Shown here: positions 7,805 through 15,346 of the stretch, piece by piece | How the letters are laid out: each line of letters begins with the position of its first letter | How positions within the stretch are numbered: position 1 is the first letter of the stretch | Assembly (NCBI GenBank): GCA_944349415.1 | Contig: CALVMX010000008.1 | Coordinates: 1 to 43,610 of the forward strand | Length of the DNA: 43,610 bases | Source of the DNA: an uncultured Clostridia bacterium | Lineage (GTDB): Bacteria; Bacillota; Clostridia; Christensenellales; UBA1242 | Direction: 5' to 3' | Notes under the pieces: generated by a model | The model's database searches: none | Seen by the model: only the letters and a program-made list of their open reading frames with translations | What the model was told of the DNA's origin: nothing | Made by a program: the position numbers and the translations under genes

Positions 7805-8800
7805 CTATAATTCTCTAGACTTACTTTTTTCTTTAACTTTTTCAATAAAACCATTTGGATCTATAACACACTTGTTTGTTTGAGCAGTTTCTATCAACAA
7901 ATCTCTGAGTTCAAAAGCCGTCAACTTTGGATTTACTTGTTGTCCCAAACACAATACTCCTGTCGCATAAGGAATTCCCCAACTTAAACCGCCAACTCCA
8001 TTATATGCATATAAAAAATTCTTATTATCATAACTTTCTGCAACTGTTCGAAGTGAATTTGGAACGTGAACATTTCCCACTTGTGCACGATACATAGGCC
8101 GATTTGGAAAACCATATTTAAATTCTTTTGAAAAATAATCAATATAGCCTGCAGATGCAAATCTTTTACCTTCACTACATTCCACAACGCAAATTCCTTC
8201 ATTTTCTGCATTGACAACCGCTTGTTCCCATGCTTTTAAATTTTTTTTAAATGGAGAATAAGCACCAGAATGCGCCGCTGAAACAGAAACAAATTTAATT
8301 TTATCTTTTTCGCTTAAACTTTTGTTTATTTCAATAATATCTTCAAGTGCTTGTGCTGGATAAAGACTATCCAAAAGCCAAGTTGGAACAGCATAATAAT
8401 ATACTTTCGCTTTAGGTGCGGTTCCAAGTTTTTCACCGACCAGCAAACTTGTAACAGCAGGACCATGCATGCTGCTAACGTCCATTTCATAATTTTCTGG
8501 AGCAAATATTTTATAACTTGCAATTTTACCTTTATATTCTGGGTGGTCAAGTGCAAGGGGCTGGTCAATTATTGCCACATTCACTCGTTCGCCAGTATAC
8601 CCTTTCTTATGTAAATCATAAATACCAAGTGGCGGAATTTTTCCATATTCTAAAACTTTTTTTGGAAGTGTATCATCAGTCCAAATAGTTTTTCCATTAA
8701 AACTTAAAGTAACTAATGTTTCTAAATCTGGAGTTTCAAAAACTTTTCCATGCACACTTTCATTCCACTTTATATCTCTAACATCTTCAAATTTTTCCAT
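7805..8800 (-). CDS. subtilisin-like (S8) serine peptidase without signal peptide
   Basis: Predicted intracellular S8 peptidase of 331 aa. The catalytic triad is visible: Asp79 in VNVAIIDQP, His112 in SSMHGPAVTSLL, and Ser273 in GGLSWGIPYATGVLCL, which corresponds to the family's G-T-S-x-A-x-P. No signal sequence or transmembrane segment precedes it, so it should act in the cytoplasm. The position where subtilisins have the oxyanion-hole Asn (A-G-N-x-G) reads VVECSEGKRF here, so the Asn is not apparent. The N-terminal 70 residues are not a standard I9 propeptide. Activity may be altered or regulatory (inference). Monocistronic. Confidence 0.85.
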   Translation of the reverse strand: MEKFEDVRDIKWNESVHGKVFETPDLETLVTLSFNGKTIWTDDTLPKKVLEYGKIPPLGIYDLHKKGYTGERVNVAIIDQPLALDHPEYKGKIASYKIFAPENYEMDVSSMHGPAVTSLLVGEKLGTAPKAKVYYYAVPTWLLDSLYPAQALEDIIEINKSLSEKDKIKFVSVSAAHSGAYSPFKKNLKAWEQAVVNAENEGICVVECSEGKRFASAGYIDYFSKEFKYGFPNRPMYRAQVGNVHVPNSLRTVAESYDNKNFLYAYNGVGGLSWGIPYATGVLCLGQQVNPKLTAFELRDLLIETAQTNKCVIDPNGFIEKVKEKSKSREL

Positions 8801-8846
8801 ATATCCCCCAAAATCATTTTAACATATTGAAGAAAAGATGTAAAGA

Positions 8847-9464
8847 CTACCTACTCAAAAACTTGATATAAATTTGACAAACTTTATCTTGAGTGGCTTT
8901 TTCAAAATCTTCGCCATGACCGCAGTGCATAATAGAATAGTTTAGACCTTGAAGATATTTCAAACTCTTAACCATTTCTTCTTTATTTCCACCATAAAGG
9001 TCAGTTCTGCCAACTGCGCGCCCTAGAACTGTGTCGCCAACATATATTTCATCGTCAATTTTAAAGCACATATCACTTTTTGAATGTCCACCAAGTTGTT
9101 TATATTGCACTTTAAATTCACCAATTTTAATTTCCCCTTCACCTGAAAGAAAAACAAAATTTGAAAAATCTTTAACTTCTAAATAGCAACCCTCATAATC
9201 AGTTGAACAATTCTTTTTAGGCTCTTCTAAATATTCTTTAATGTATTCACTAGCATACACTTTCGCGCCAAAATCTTTCATATACTCTTCCACAAAATAG
9301 GAATGGTCAAAATGCCCGTGTGTTAAAAGAATGCCAACGACTTTTTTATTACCGACCGCCTTTTTGACCTCTTCCACCTTTGCTCCAGCATCAATAATCA
9401 AAACTTCGTTATTCTTTTCCACAACAAAAACATTACTTTCATAAAATTTACTTACAAGACGCAT
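8847..9464 (-). CDS. MBL-fold metallo-hydrolase (glyoxalase II-like)
   Basis: Metallo-beta-lactamase-fold hydrolase of 205 aa. The dinuclear metal site is seen as THGHFDHSYF at residues 48-57 (H-x-H-x-D-H). A later histidine in QLGGHSKSDM, an Asp in YVGDTVLG and the C-terminal His in MHCGHGEDF complete it. This is the small YcbL/glyoxalase-II-like subtype, which typically hydrolyses a thioester or lactone. The exact substrate is not readable. Cytoplasmic. Its start at MRLVSKFYESN is preceded by AGAGGTG. No evident functional link to its neighbours. Confidence 0.9.
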   Translation of the reverse strand: MRLVSKFYESNVFVVEKNNEVLIIDAGAKVEEVKKAVGNKKVVGILLTHGHFDHSYFVEEYMKDFGAKVYASEYIKEYLEEPKKNCSTDYEGCYLEVKDFSNFVFLSGEGEIKIGEFKVQYKQLGGHSKSDMCFKIDDEIYVGDTVLGRAVGRTDLYGGNKEEMVKSLKYLQGLNYSIMHCGHGEDFEKATQDKVCQIYIKFLSR

Positions 9465-9557
9465 AAAACACCTCTAGAAAAGATTTTACCCCTTTCTCAC
9501 AAAAAAAGTCAAGTGGCTTAAACACTTTCTTAAAATTTTAAATTTTATATAATTATA

Positions 9558-10097
9558 TTAATTGTTTTTCATTTCCATTAAATCTTCATAGATTTTAAGA
9601 TTTAATTTTTCAAATTCTATATCTTCACATTTTTTTAATTTATAACAGCAAATAACATAATTATTTTTGACGCCCAAATTGCTAAACTTTTTTATATCAT
9701 CAACATTAACATAATCTCTAACATCAAATCCAAGTTTTTTGTATAAATTAACTGACTCAGAATTTTCAAACTTATCAGTATATGTGGTTAAATAGTTCTC
9801 CTTTCTTTGTTTGCAAATTGAAATAAGATGTTTTAAAATTTTTGTTCCAATTCCTTTGTTCCTATATTCTTTTAAAACACCGAACCAATTTATCAATATA
9901 TGATCAGAAAGATTTTTCTCAAAATAATATCCAACAATGCCCACCGGTTTGTTATAACGATATGCAATAAAATTTTTAGGATTATTGGTTTTAATTCCCC
10001 TAATAACCTGCTTTGGCGATTTTTCCGAAGGAAATAAAATCGCCTGTAATTTTATTGCTAAATCTTTATTTGAATTATTAACTTCCACAAATTTCAT
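9558..10097 (-). CDS. GNAT family N-acetyltransferase
   Basis: Second GNAT-type acetyltransferase, 179 aa, unrelated in detail to the one at 247-774. The acetyl-CoA motif is FGVLKEYRNKGIGTKIL around residues 72-88, followed by the C-terminal SVNLYKKLGFDVRDYV, the typical N/S-x-x-L-Y-x-K-x-G-F signature. Preceding ribosome binding site is AAGGA. It has its own TTGACT/TATAAT promoter. Substrate unknown. Confidence 0.85.
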   Translation of the reverse strand: MKFVEVNNSNKDLAIKLQAILFPSEKSPKQVIRGIKTNNPKNFIAYRYNKPVGIVGYYFEKNLSDHILINWFGVLKEYRNKGIGTKILKHLISICKQRKENYLTTYTDKFENSESVNLYKKLGFDVRDYVNVDDIKKFSNLGVKNNYVICCYKLKKCEDIEFEKLNLKIYEDLMEMKNN

Positions 10098-10172
10098 ATC
10101 GATTCCTTATTTTTTATCTAAAATTTTCAATTTTTTAATTGGTTTGCCTTTTTCACAACAATAACATATAAA

Positions 10173-10201
10173 ATTATAACAAACTTAAATCTTCAAGTCA
10201 A
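10173..10201 (-). promoter_or_regulatory. promoter of the GNAT gene at 9558-10097
   Basis: Minus-strand TTGACT (10196-10201), 17-base spacer, TATAAT (10173-10178). Confidence 0.7.
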
Positions 10202-10246
10202 ATAGATTAAAAATATAGCTAACAAAATGAAATTTTATTGCTTTTA

Positions 10247-10409
10247 AAAAAACAAGAGAAAAGGCGTAACTGTGTCACAAACGGCATTCATTCTAATCTT
10301 TGTCTAATGCCAAAGACTTTACCATTCACTTGTTTGTTCCTTATTCCAAAAAATGATAAACATTTTTCGGAGACCTATTTTCTTGTTTTGAAAATGAGCA
10401 ATAGCGCAG
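10247..10409. repeat. 163-bp direct repeat, copy 1
   Basis: Nearly identical to 10509-10671 at a period of 262 bases; I count only a handful of substitutions by eye. The unit is bounded by AAAACAAG near one end and CTTGTTTT near the other. Minus-strand folding shows TCTTTG/CAAAGA with a loop GGCATT that can pair to a downstream AATGCC, a possible H-type pseudoknot, and AAAATG/CATTTT. No coding frame is convincing on either strand. Confidence 0.85.
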
Positions 10410-10508
10410 CAGCCCGTGGCTGTTTCTACTCTTGGAACAACACTCTTCGAAAGAGAGTTGCGACCAACTCGCCAATGCAGTGCGAGTTGCGTTTGGTCGC
10501 ATTAAGAG
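10410..10508. repeat. spacer with three hairpins between the direct repeats
   Basis: Holds CAGCC/GGCTG (10410-10422), a hairpin at 10438-10459 with arms around CTCTT/AAGAG, and a long imperfect hairpin 10460-10500 whose arms are GCGACCAA/TTGGTCGC and ACTCGC/GCGAGT. The flanking repeats supply CTTGTTTT (10382-10389) and AAAACAAG (10511-10518), which can close all three. This is a looser relative of the four tight cloverleaf elements elsewhere in the window. Confidence 0.55.
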
Positions 10509-10671
10509 AAAAAACAAGCGAAAAGGCGTAACTGCGTCACAAACGGCATTCATTCTAATCTTTGTCTAATGCCAAAGACTTTACCATTCACTTGTTTGTT
10601 CCTTATTCCAAAAAATGATAAACATTTTTCAGAAACCTATTTTCTTGTTTTGAAAATGAGCAAAAGCGCAG
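10509..10671. repeat. 163-bp direct repeat, copy 2
   Basis: Second copy of the unit at 10247-10409, ending 10 bases from the 3' end of tRNA-Trp. Transcription from the tRNA promoter would run straight into it. It may be the 3' trailer of the tRNA transcript or a separate structured RNA. Confidence 0.85.
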
Positions 10672-10681
10672 TTTTTTCTCT

Positions 10682-10755
10682 TGGCAGGGGTGGAAGGAAT
10701 CGAACCCTCCTCTGGAGTTTTGGAGACTCTCATTCTACCGATGAACTACACCCCT
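10682..10755 (-). tRNA. tRNA-Trp (CCA anticodon)
   Basis: On the minus strand AGGGGTG at 5' pairs with CACCCCT, followed by G73 and an encoded CCA (10682-10684). The anticodon loop is CTCCAAA with CCA at 34-36. The T arm is GAGGG TTCGATT CCTTC. The D arm is short, and the anticodon stem has one A-C mismatch at its base. CCA reads UGG only; UGA remains a stop in this genome (ligA, rpsG and lspA end in TGA). A consensus promoter lies upstream. Confidence 0.92.
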
Positions 10756-10772
10756 ATAAATGTTACTTGTTA

Positions 10773-10801
10773 ATTTTACTAATTTTTCTCTCGTTTGTCA
10801 A
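10773..10801 (-). promoter_or_regulatory. tRNA-Trp promoter
   Basis: Minus-strand TTGACA (10796-10801), 17-base spacer, TAAAAT (10773-10778), 18 bases upstream of the tRNA 5' end. Confidence 0.8.
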
Positions 10802-10831
10802 CCGTTTTTGTGAGTTTTTCACAATATTCTA

Positions 10832-10860
10832 TTGAAAGTTAAAATTTCATATGTTATAAT
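10832..10860 (+). promoter_or_regulatory. promoter of the HAD phosphatase gene
   Basis: TTGAAA (10832-10837), 17-base spacer, TATAAT (10855-10860), then AAGGAG at 10873-10878 before the ATG at 10884. Confidence 0.8.
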
Positions 10861-10883
10861 AAATAAAAACTTAAGGAGAATAA

Positions 10884-11567
10884 ATGAAAGCAATAGTTTT
10901 TGATTTTGACGGCACGCTGACAAAAAGCCGAAAAGGTAGTAATTGCTGGTATGAAGTATGGAAATATATCGATGACCTTGAATATGACAATTTTTTATAT
11001 AATAAATATAAACGAAAAGAAATTGATGACGAAACTTGGATGAAACTTATAATTAAAAGATATAGAGAAAAAGATGTCCGAAGAGTATACTTACACGAGA
11101 TTTCAAAAAAATTGGAACTTTTACCTGGAACACGCGAAACTTTAAAAAAACTTTACGAAAATGGTGTCAAAATTTTTGTCTTATCTGGCGGTATAAAACA
11201 AATTATCGAGGATGTTTTTAAACGAGAAAACGTTGATAAATTTATAACCGCTATTGAAACCTATGACCTAATATTTGACAACAATGGTAAATTAATTAAC
11301 TACAGTCGCCCAAGTCTACATAACTTAGAAAATAAAAATGAATATATTGAACTTATCAAAAATCAATACAATTTCAAAAGCGAAGATATTCTTTTTGTTG
11401 GTAATGGTTCTAATGATGAAATGGTTTACTTAAGCGGAGCAAGAACTTTATGTATTAATCCTGATGACACAGATCCTTCAAATAAAACAATTTGGCATAA
11501 TCAAATCGAAAATTGCGAAAATCTTTCAGAAATTTTAAAATTTTGTGATTTTGAAAAGTCAAAATAA
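10884..11567 (+). CDS. HAD-superfamily phosphatase (HAD-IB/PSP-like)
   Basis: Predicted Mg2+-dependent phosphohydrolase of 227 aa. Motif I is FDFDGTLTKS, with nucleophile Asp7 and acid/base Asp9. Motif II is FVLSGGIKQII, and motif IV is FVGNGSNDEMVYLSGA, with the usual D/N-D acid pair slightly altered. The helical cap between motifs I and II places it near the phosphoserine-phosphatase-like subclass IB. Substrate unknown. It is a plus-strand single gene ending at a bidirectional terminator shared with the DUF378 gene. Confidence 0.88.
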   Translation: MKAIVFDFDGTLTKSRKGSNCWYEVWKYIDDLEYDNFLYNKYKRKEIDDETWMKLIIKRYREKDVRRVYLHEISKKLELLPGTRETLKKLYENGVKIFVLSGGIKQIIEDVFKRENVDKFITAIETYDLIFDNNGKLINYSRPSLHNLENKNEYIELIKNQYNFKSEDILFVGNGSNDEMVYLSGARTLCINPDDTDPSNKTIWHNQIENCENLSEILKFCDFEKSK

Positions 11568-11576
11568 AGATAAATT

Positions 11577-11607
11577 AAAAACAAGACTTATTTAGTCTTG
11601 TTTTTTT
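11577..11607. terminator. bidirectional terminator between convergent genes
   Basis: AAAAACAAGACT and AGTCTTGTTTTTTT flank a 5-base loop. It serves the HAD gene on the plus strand and the DUF378 gene on the minus strand, overlapping the latter's stop codon. Confidence 0.85.
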
Positions 11608-11839
11608 CGTCATAATTCTTTTTGTATTGGCAACCAAGGTCAAGCATACCACGAGAAATAATTGGAGAAATGATGAGCCAAATTGCTGCAAGCATAATTA
11701 AAATATAAATGATAATTGAACCAGCATTTCTTCCCATACACATCCAATTTACAAGGTCAAAGTTGAAAATACCAACAAGTCCCCAATTTAGTCCGCCAAT
11801 AATAGTCAAGATATATGCAATATAATTTACAACGATCAT
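11588..11839 (-). CDS. DUF378 family small membrane protein
   Basis: Small integral membrane protein of 83 aa. The DUF378 signature IIGGLNWGLVGIFNFDLV spans residues 13-30. A second hydrophobic segment, GSIIIYILIMLAAIWLII, lies at 41-58, and the tail is basic. Function is unknown for the family. The ATG at 11839 is chosen because GGGGTG precedes it; a longer open frame runs upstream but would translate cloverleaf element A. It lies downstream of era in the same direction, separated by that element. Confidence 0.85.
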   Translation of the reverse strand: MIVVNYIAYILTIIGGLNWGLVGIFNFDLVNWMCMGRNAGSIIIYILIMLAAIWLIISPIISRGMLDLGCQYKKNYDEKNKTK

Positions 11840-11941
11840 TTTTTCACCCCTAATTAAAGTGTTTGCAAAAGAAAAGTAAATATACAATAATGTTAAAAAT
11901 TTTGCTTTGTTTATTTTAAAATTAAACGCTGGCACTTGTGC

Positions 11942-12029
11942 GGGCGAAGAAAAATCTAGCGACTTGTCGCGAGATTTAGACTGCCGAATGGCAGTCCGAG
12001 AAAAACGATGTTTTTCTCGTTCTTCGCCC
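11942..12029. repeat. cloverleaf element A (closing stem plus three hairpins)
   Basis: Closing stem GGGCGAAGAA (11942-11951) with TTCTTCGCCC (12020-12029). Hairpin 1 is 11952-11977 (AAATCT.GCGAC/GTCGC.AGATTT, one mismatch). Hairpin 2 is 11979-11996 (GACTGCC gaat GGCAGTC). Hairpin 3 is 11997-12019 (CGAGAAAAAC gat GTTTTTCTCG). Only one base is unpaired at the four-way junction. It starts 17 bases after the era stop codon. It has no tRNA features. Confidence 0.85.
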
Positions 12030-12046
12030 ACCATTACAACGCACAC

Positions 12047-12871
12047 TTAATAATATTTACTTACATTTTTATCTCTCCAGCCTTCATCCACTTTGACAAA
12101 AGTATGCAAAACAACTTGCTTATTAAATAAATCTTCAGCATATTCTCTAGCGTTTGAACCAATGATTTTTAAATTTTTGCCACCTTTTCCAATAATAATG
12201 CCCTTATGATTTTCACGTTCGCAAATAATTGCTATATCTAGCTTAACTCTTTCTCTCTCTTCCACTAAATTTTCCACAACAACAGCGACGCCATGAGGAA
12301 TTTCATTATCAAACATATCAAGAAGCTGACCACGAATAAATTCACAAACAAGAAATTTTATACTTTTATCAGTGTATTCATCCTTATCAAAAATTGGATC
12401 CCCTTCAGGAAGATTTTGAGCTATCATATTGATCAACTTATCTGTGTTAATCTTATTATTGACTGATATTTCTATATCGGATGCAAAATTTGCTACATTT
12501 TGTTTATCTATTTTCGTTTTAACAACAATAAGTTTATCAGTCTTTTCTCTTAAAGTGCTTATATACTCCTGTTCCTCTCCATCAATAACTTTACTTGCAT
12601 CAAAAAGATATAAAATTACATCTGCAGTTGAAATTGCTGAGCGCACATTTTTCATCATAAAACGGTCGAGTGCATTTTTGCTATGATGAATACCTGGCGT
12701 ATCAATAAAAACAATTTGATAATCTTTGTCTGTGACTATGCCTAGAATATTCGCTCTTGTAGTTTGCTGACGCTTGGAAACAACCGCAACTTGTTCACCA
12801 ACATAAAAATTAACCAAACTACTTTTTCCTGCATTTGGTCGCCCTAGAACTGCCACATATCCGCATTTCAT
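12047..12871 (-). CDS. era: GTPase Era
   Basis: Ras-like GTPase of 274 aa that binds 16S rRNA during 30S assembly. G1 is GRPNAGKSSLVN near residue 11-22, G3 is FIDTPGIHHSK near 55-65, and G4 is VKTKID near 117-122 in place of NKxD. The C-terminal KH domain holds GIIIGKGGKNLKIIGSNARE around 225-244. The start overlaps the ybeY stop by four bases (ATGA), indicating translational coupling in the yqfC-yqfD-ybeY-era cluster, the classic Firmicutes order. G4 as TKID instead of NKID is a common variant. Confidence 0.96.
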   Translation of the reverse strand: MKCGYVAVLGRPNAGKSSLVNFYVGEQVAVVSKRQQTTRANILGIVTDKDYQIVFIDTPGIHHSKNALDRFMMKNVRSAISTADVILYLFDASKVIDGEEQEYISTLREKTDKLIVVKTKIDKQNVANFASDIEISVNNKINTDKLINMIAQNLPEGDPIFDKDEYTDKSIKFLVCEFIRGQLLDMFDNEIPHGVAVVVENLVEERERVKLDIAIICERENHKGIIIGKGGKNLKIIGSNAREYAEDLFNKQVVLHTFVKVDEGWRDKNVSKYY

Positions 12872-13329
12872 AGGCCTACCTCTTCCATTATTTTATCTTG
12901 AAGTTTATTCATAATTTTTTCATCTTCCTCTTTTATATGATCAAAACCAAGAAGATGCAAAAGGCCATGAAGAGCCAAAAAACAGACTTCACGTTTTAAA
13001 GAATGTCCATATTCACTAGCCTGTTTTTTTGCCACATTTTTGCAAATAACTATATCACCTAAAAACAAAAGTCCAGTATCAAAATCAGCAAATTTAAAAA
13101 ATTTTTTTAGTTTTTCATTTGGTGATTTATTTAGATTTGGAAAAGACAAAACATCGGTTACCTTGTCCACTTGCCTAAAATCGTTATTTAATTTTTTTAT
13201 TTGTTCCTCATCCACAAAATTAATGGAAAAATAAACCTTAGAAAAATCTTCTTTTAACATTTTTTCACAAATTTCAGAAATTTTTTTAATTTTTGGCTTA
13301 TAAAATCCGATTTTACCTTCAATTTTCAT
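12868..13329 (-). CDS. ybeY: rRNA maturation endoribonuclease YbeY
   Basis: Zinc-dependent endoribonuclease of 153 aa for 16S rRNA 3'-end maturation and ribosome quality control. The metal motif is HGLLHLLGFDH near residues 129-139 (H-x3-H-x5-H). The conserved FRQVDKVTDVLSFPN block lies at 51-65, and LGDIVICKNVAKKQASEYGH precedes the zinc site. Length is normal. It overlaps era by four bases and follows yqfD. The phoH-type ATPase usually found between yqfD and ybeY is absent here. Confidence 0.96.
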   Translation of the reverse strand: MKIEGKIGFYKPKIKKISEICEKMLKEDFSKVYFSINFVDEEQIKKLNNDFRQVDKVTDVLSFPNLNKSPNEKLKKFFKFADFDTGLLFLGDIVICKNVAKKQASEYGHSLKREVCFLALHGLLHLLGFDHIKEEDEKIMNKLQDKIMEEVGL

Positions 13330-13353
13330 ATTTAACCTCTTGGAAATTTCTTT

Positions 13354-14472
13354 TTAATTATTTGTTTGAATTCGCTCTTCCACAATAACATAACTCACAG
13401 TTGTTGCTTCAGTGAAATGTTTAAGCGTGTAGAATTCATCAACTATTGTATCATAACTTCCGCAATTTTCCAAGGTTTTTTCTCTTGCTTGTGCAATAAT
13501 TTTTTCAGAAACTTCTTCAAAAGTTTCATTTATTGTTACTTCTTGAAGTTCATAAAAGGTGGTTCTTTTTAATTTAAATGGCAAAATATTATTATCAGTT
13601 AAATTTTCATATTCCACAACACTTTCAAAATTAGAGTAATTTGGATTTTCGCCGTTAGAATAAATAGTCAGCCCAAAAAGTTGAACTTCATCTAAAATTT
13701 CATAGTTGCCTGTGCGTTGCACTTCAATTCTAGTGTCAAAATGAGTTATTTCGGCAGTATGGTAAACTTCCAATTTAATTTCCGCATCTGCTTCCACTTG
13801 TTGCATATTGCCACTGCTGTCAAGATAATATGGCCTTACTAAAATATCCCCCTTTTGCACATAGTCTCCGACACTAACTTCTGCAGTGCCTGAAATTATG
13901 TTAATTTCGGTAACTTTTCCGTCATAAAGCGAATAGATAGGTTTAAAATCGCCATATATTTCTTCTGGCATCAACTTCTCTTTTATGTTTATAATTAAAG
14001 TTTGTCCTTTTATAATGCAAGAAACAAAACTTATCTCTTCAAAATTCGAATATAGGGCGTTTTCAATATCAGAAGGGTCAATATTATTTTTATTTGAAGA
14101 AAAATTTTCTTTGACGAAATCAACTATTTCGGTTTTTGATAAGTTTTCTTCGCCTAAAATTTCATACTGCCAAATGTATGGTGACTGAACAAAATATAGA
14201 ACTATTGCCAATAAAAAAGCAAAAATTACGCCAAAATTGCCAAAAATTTTAGAAAAATAAGCTAAAAAACCTTGATTTTTCTCTTCAACAATTTCATAAC
14301 CAAATTTCAAAAGTGCTTTCTTGATTTTTTTATGATAACGAAAATCAACAGTAAAAGTCGTTATATTTTTTTCCTTCCGTTCTATATCATAAATAGCATA
14401 ATCTTTAGATAAAATGTTTAAATTTTTTTCTATGTTAAGTCCTTTAATTTTGAAAATTGTTTTTCCAAACAT
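13354..14472 (-). CDS. yqfD: sporulation protein YqfD
   Basis: YqfD/SpoIV-type membrane protein of 372 aa with one strong transmembrane segment near residues 78-97 (NFGVIFAFLLAIVLYFVQSP). The cytoplasmic N-terminal region is about 75 residues, followed by a large C-terminal domain on the other side. IYSLYDGKVTEINIISGTAEVSVGDYVQKGDILV is typical of the family. In Bacillus-type organisms it is in the mother-cell regulon; exact function is unresolved. The start is ATG at 14472, whose A is shared with the yqfC stop (TGATG). Downstream is ybeY, with no phoH. Confidence 0.9.
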   Translation of the reverse strand: MFGKTIFKIKGLNIEKNLNILSKDYAIYDIERKEKNITTFTVDFRYHKKIKKALLKFGYEIVEEKNQGFLAYFSKIFGNFGVIFAFLLAIVLYFVQSPYIWQYEILGEENLSKTEIVDFVKENFSSNKNNIDPSDIENALYSNFEEISFVSCIIKGQTLIINIKEKLMPEEIYGDFKPIYSLYDGKVTEINIISGTAEVSVGDYVQKGDILVRPYYLDSSGNMQQVEADAEIKLEVYHTAEITHFDTRIEVQRTGNYEILDEVQLFGLTIYSNGENPNYSNFESVVEYENLTDNNILPFKLKRTTFYELQEVTINETFEEVSEKIIAQAREKTLENCGSYDTIVDEFYTLKHFTEATTVSYVIVEERIQTNN

Positions 14473-14729
14473 CAAAAACTCTCCACTTTTTTAATATTTC
14501 CAGAAATTTTTATAGTGTTTTCAGTAAGTTCAATTAAAAACAAATTGTTCCCCTCAATAACGATTCTCCCACCTTTAACTTTAAAAGAAACAAGCTCTTT
14601 TGAGAGTGTAACAAGCCCTTTATGACCTTCAGCATAAATAACTTTGTTGGAAAGATTAATTATGTTAAAATTTTCCAACTTATTAAGCTCTTTAACATTG
14701 TTTTTCACTTCGTCAAAAAAATTAAACAT
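14472..14729 (-). CDS. yqfC: sporulation protein YqfC
   Basis: YqfC-family protein of 85 aa, beginning MFNFFDEVKNNV and carrying the repeated beta-strand pattern of the family (KVIYAEGHKGLVTLSKELVSF, GGRIVIEGNNLFLIEL, IKISGNIKKVESF). Function is unknown, but it is paired with yqfD in spore formers. I chose the ATG at 14729; an upstream in-frame ATG would add a hydrophobic stretch that overlaps the preceding terminator hairpin. Its stop overlaps the yqfD start. Confidence 0.8.
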   Translation of the reverse strand: MFNFFDEVKNNVKELNKLENFNIINLSNKVIYAEGHKGLVTLSKELVSFKVKGGRIVIEGNNLFLIELTENTIKISGNIKKVESF

Positions 14730-14780
14730 TTCAAAGATAATATATGTATAAACTATTAAAAAAAGAAGAATTTTATAATA

Positions 14781-14812
14781 GATAAAATAAAAGAGCATTT
14801 TCTTGCTCTTTT
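14781..14812 (-). terminator. terminator of the acidic-protein gene
   Basis: AAAAGAGCA (14789-14797) and TGCTCTTTT (14804-14812) form a 9-bp stem, followed on the minus strand by a T-rich tract. It abuts the stop codon of the gene at 14813 and separates floA's transcript from yqfC. Confidence 0.75.
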
Positions 14813-15346
14813 TTATTTACTTTTACGTGAAAGTAATGTTTTTAGTAATAAATCCTTAAGCTCGACTGGCATTTTCTTTAAAAGCTCTTGGATGTCCTTG
14901 TTTTCCTCAAAAAAATCATGTTGAAAATCTTCAATGGTATATTCTTGTTTACGTTTATTTAAGTGAGTTTTATTAAAACTTGGCGAACGATGCCTGTTTG
15001 TGCCTACATTTTCGCTCTTTCGTCTTGCCAAAAAGTCTTGATAGCTTTTCTCTATATCGGCAAAATCGTCATCTTCTTCATCATCGTCATCATTAAAAAA
15101 TGAAGGTTGCGTATTTGTCATTCTTGTCATATTCGTAGAAGTTCTAAAAGGGTGCCTTGATGTGATTAGAACGTCTCTCACATTTTCAGGTGGAGTTGTG
15201 TCCTTTAAGGCAAAATCCTCAAAAATAGGGTCTTTTTCATCTTCCTTTGAAACATCTAAATTTTGAGGTTGTTCTTCCTTTATTTCCGCTTTTGCCAAAC
15301 TATTTTGCTGATTTGAGTGTTTTTTAAAAGCATTTTTAATCTTCAT
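14813..15346 (-). CDS. hypothetical acidic protein in the floA operon
   Basis: Protein of 177 aa that I do not recognise. It starts basic (MKIKNAFKKHSNQ), has a low-complexity acidic stretch FFNDDDDEEDDDFADIEKSY near the middle, a Ser/Arg-rich region, and a C-terminal helical segment LKKMPVELKDLLLKTLLSRKSK. No transmembrane segment or catalytic motif is visible, and it is likely partly disordered. The ATG at 15346 has GAGGAG at 7-base spacing and overlaps the floA stop, so the two are coupled. The position corresponds to small genes beside yqfA in Bacillus. A role in FloA scaffolding is inference. Confidence 0.7.
   Translation of the reverse strand: MKIKNAFKKHSNQQNSLAKAEIKEEQPQNLDVSKEDEKDPIFEDFALKDTTPPENVRDVLITSRHPFRTSTNMTRMTNTQPSFFNDDDDEEDDDFADIEKSYQDFLARRKSENVGTNRHRSPSFNKTHLNKRKQEYTIEDFQHDFFEENKDIQELLKKMPVELKDLLLKTLLSRKSK

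Noticed and set aside
10247..10671. CRISPR array
   Set aside because: Only two repeats of 163 bp with one long spacer and no cas genes.
10682..10755. UGA read as tryptophan (alternative code)
   Set aside because: The only tRNA-Trp here has CCA, and ligA, rpsG and lspA end at TGA at their normal lengths.
10238..10835. Short proteins in the repeat region near tRNA-Trp
   Set aside because: Frames run through the direct repeats and the tRNA, with no ribosome binding sites and no homology I recognise.
11840..12046. N-terminal extension of the DUF378 protein
   Set aside because: The open frame upstream of ATG 11839 would translate cloverleaf element A, while a strong GGGGTG site supports the internal ATG.
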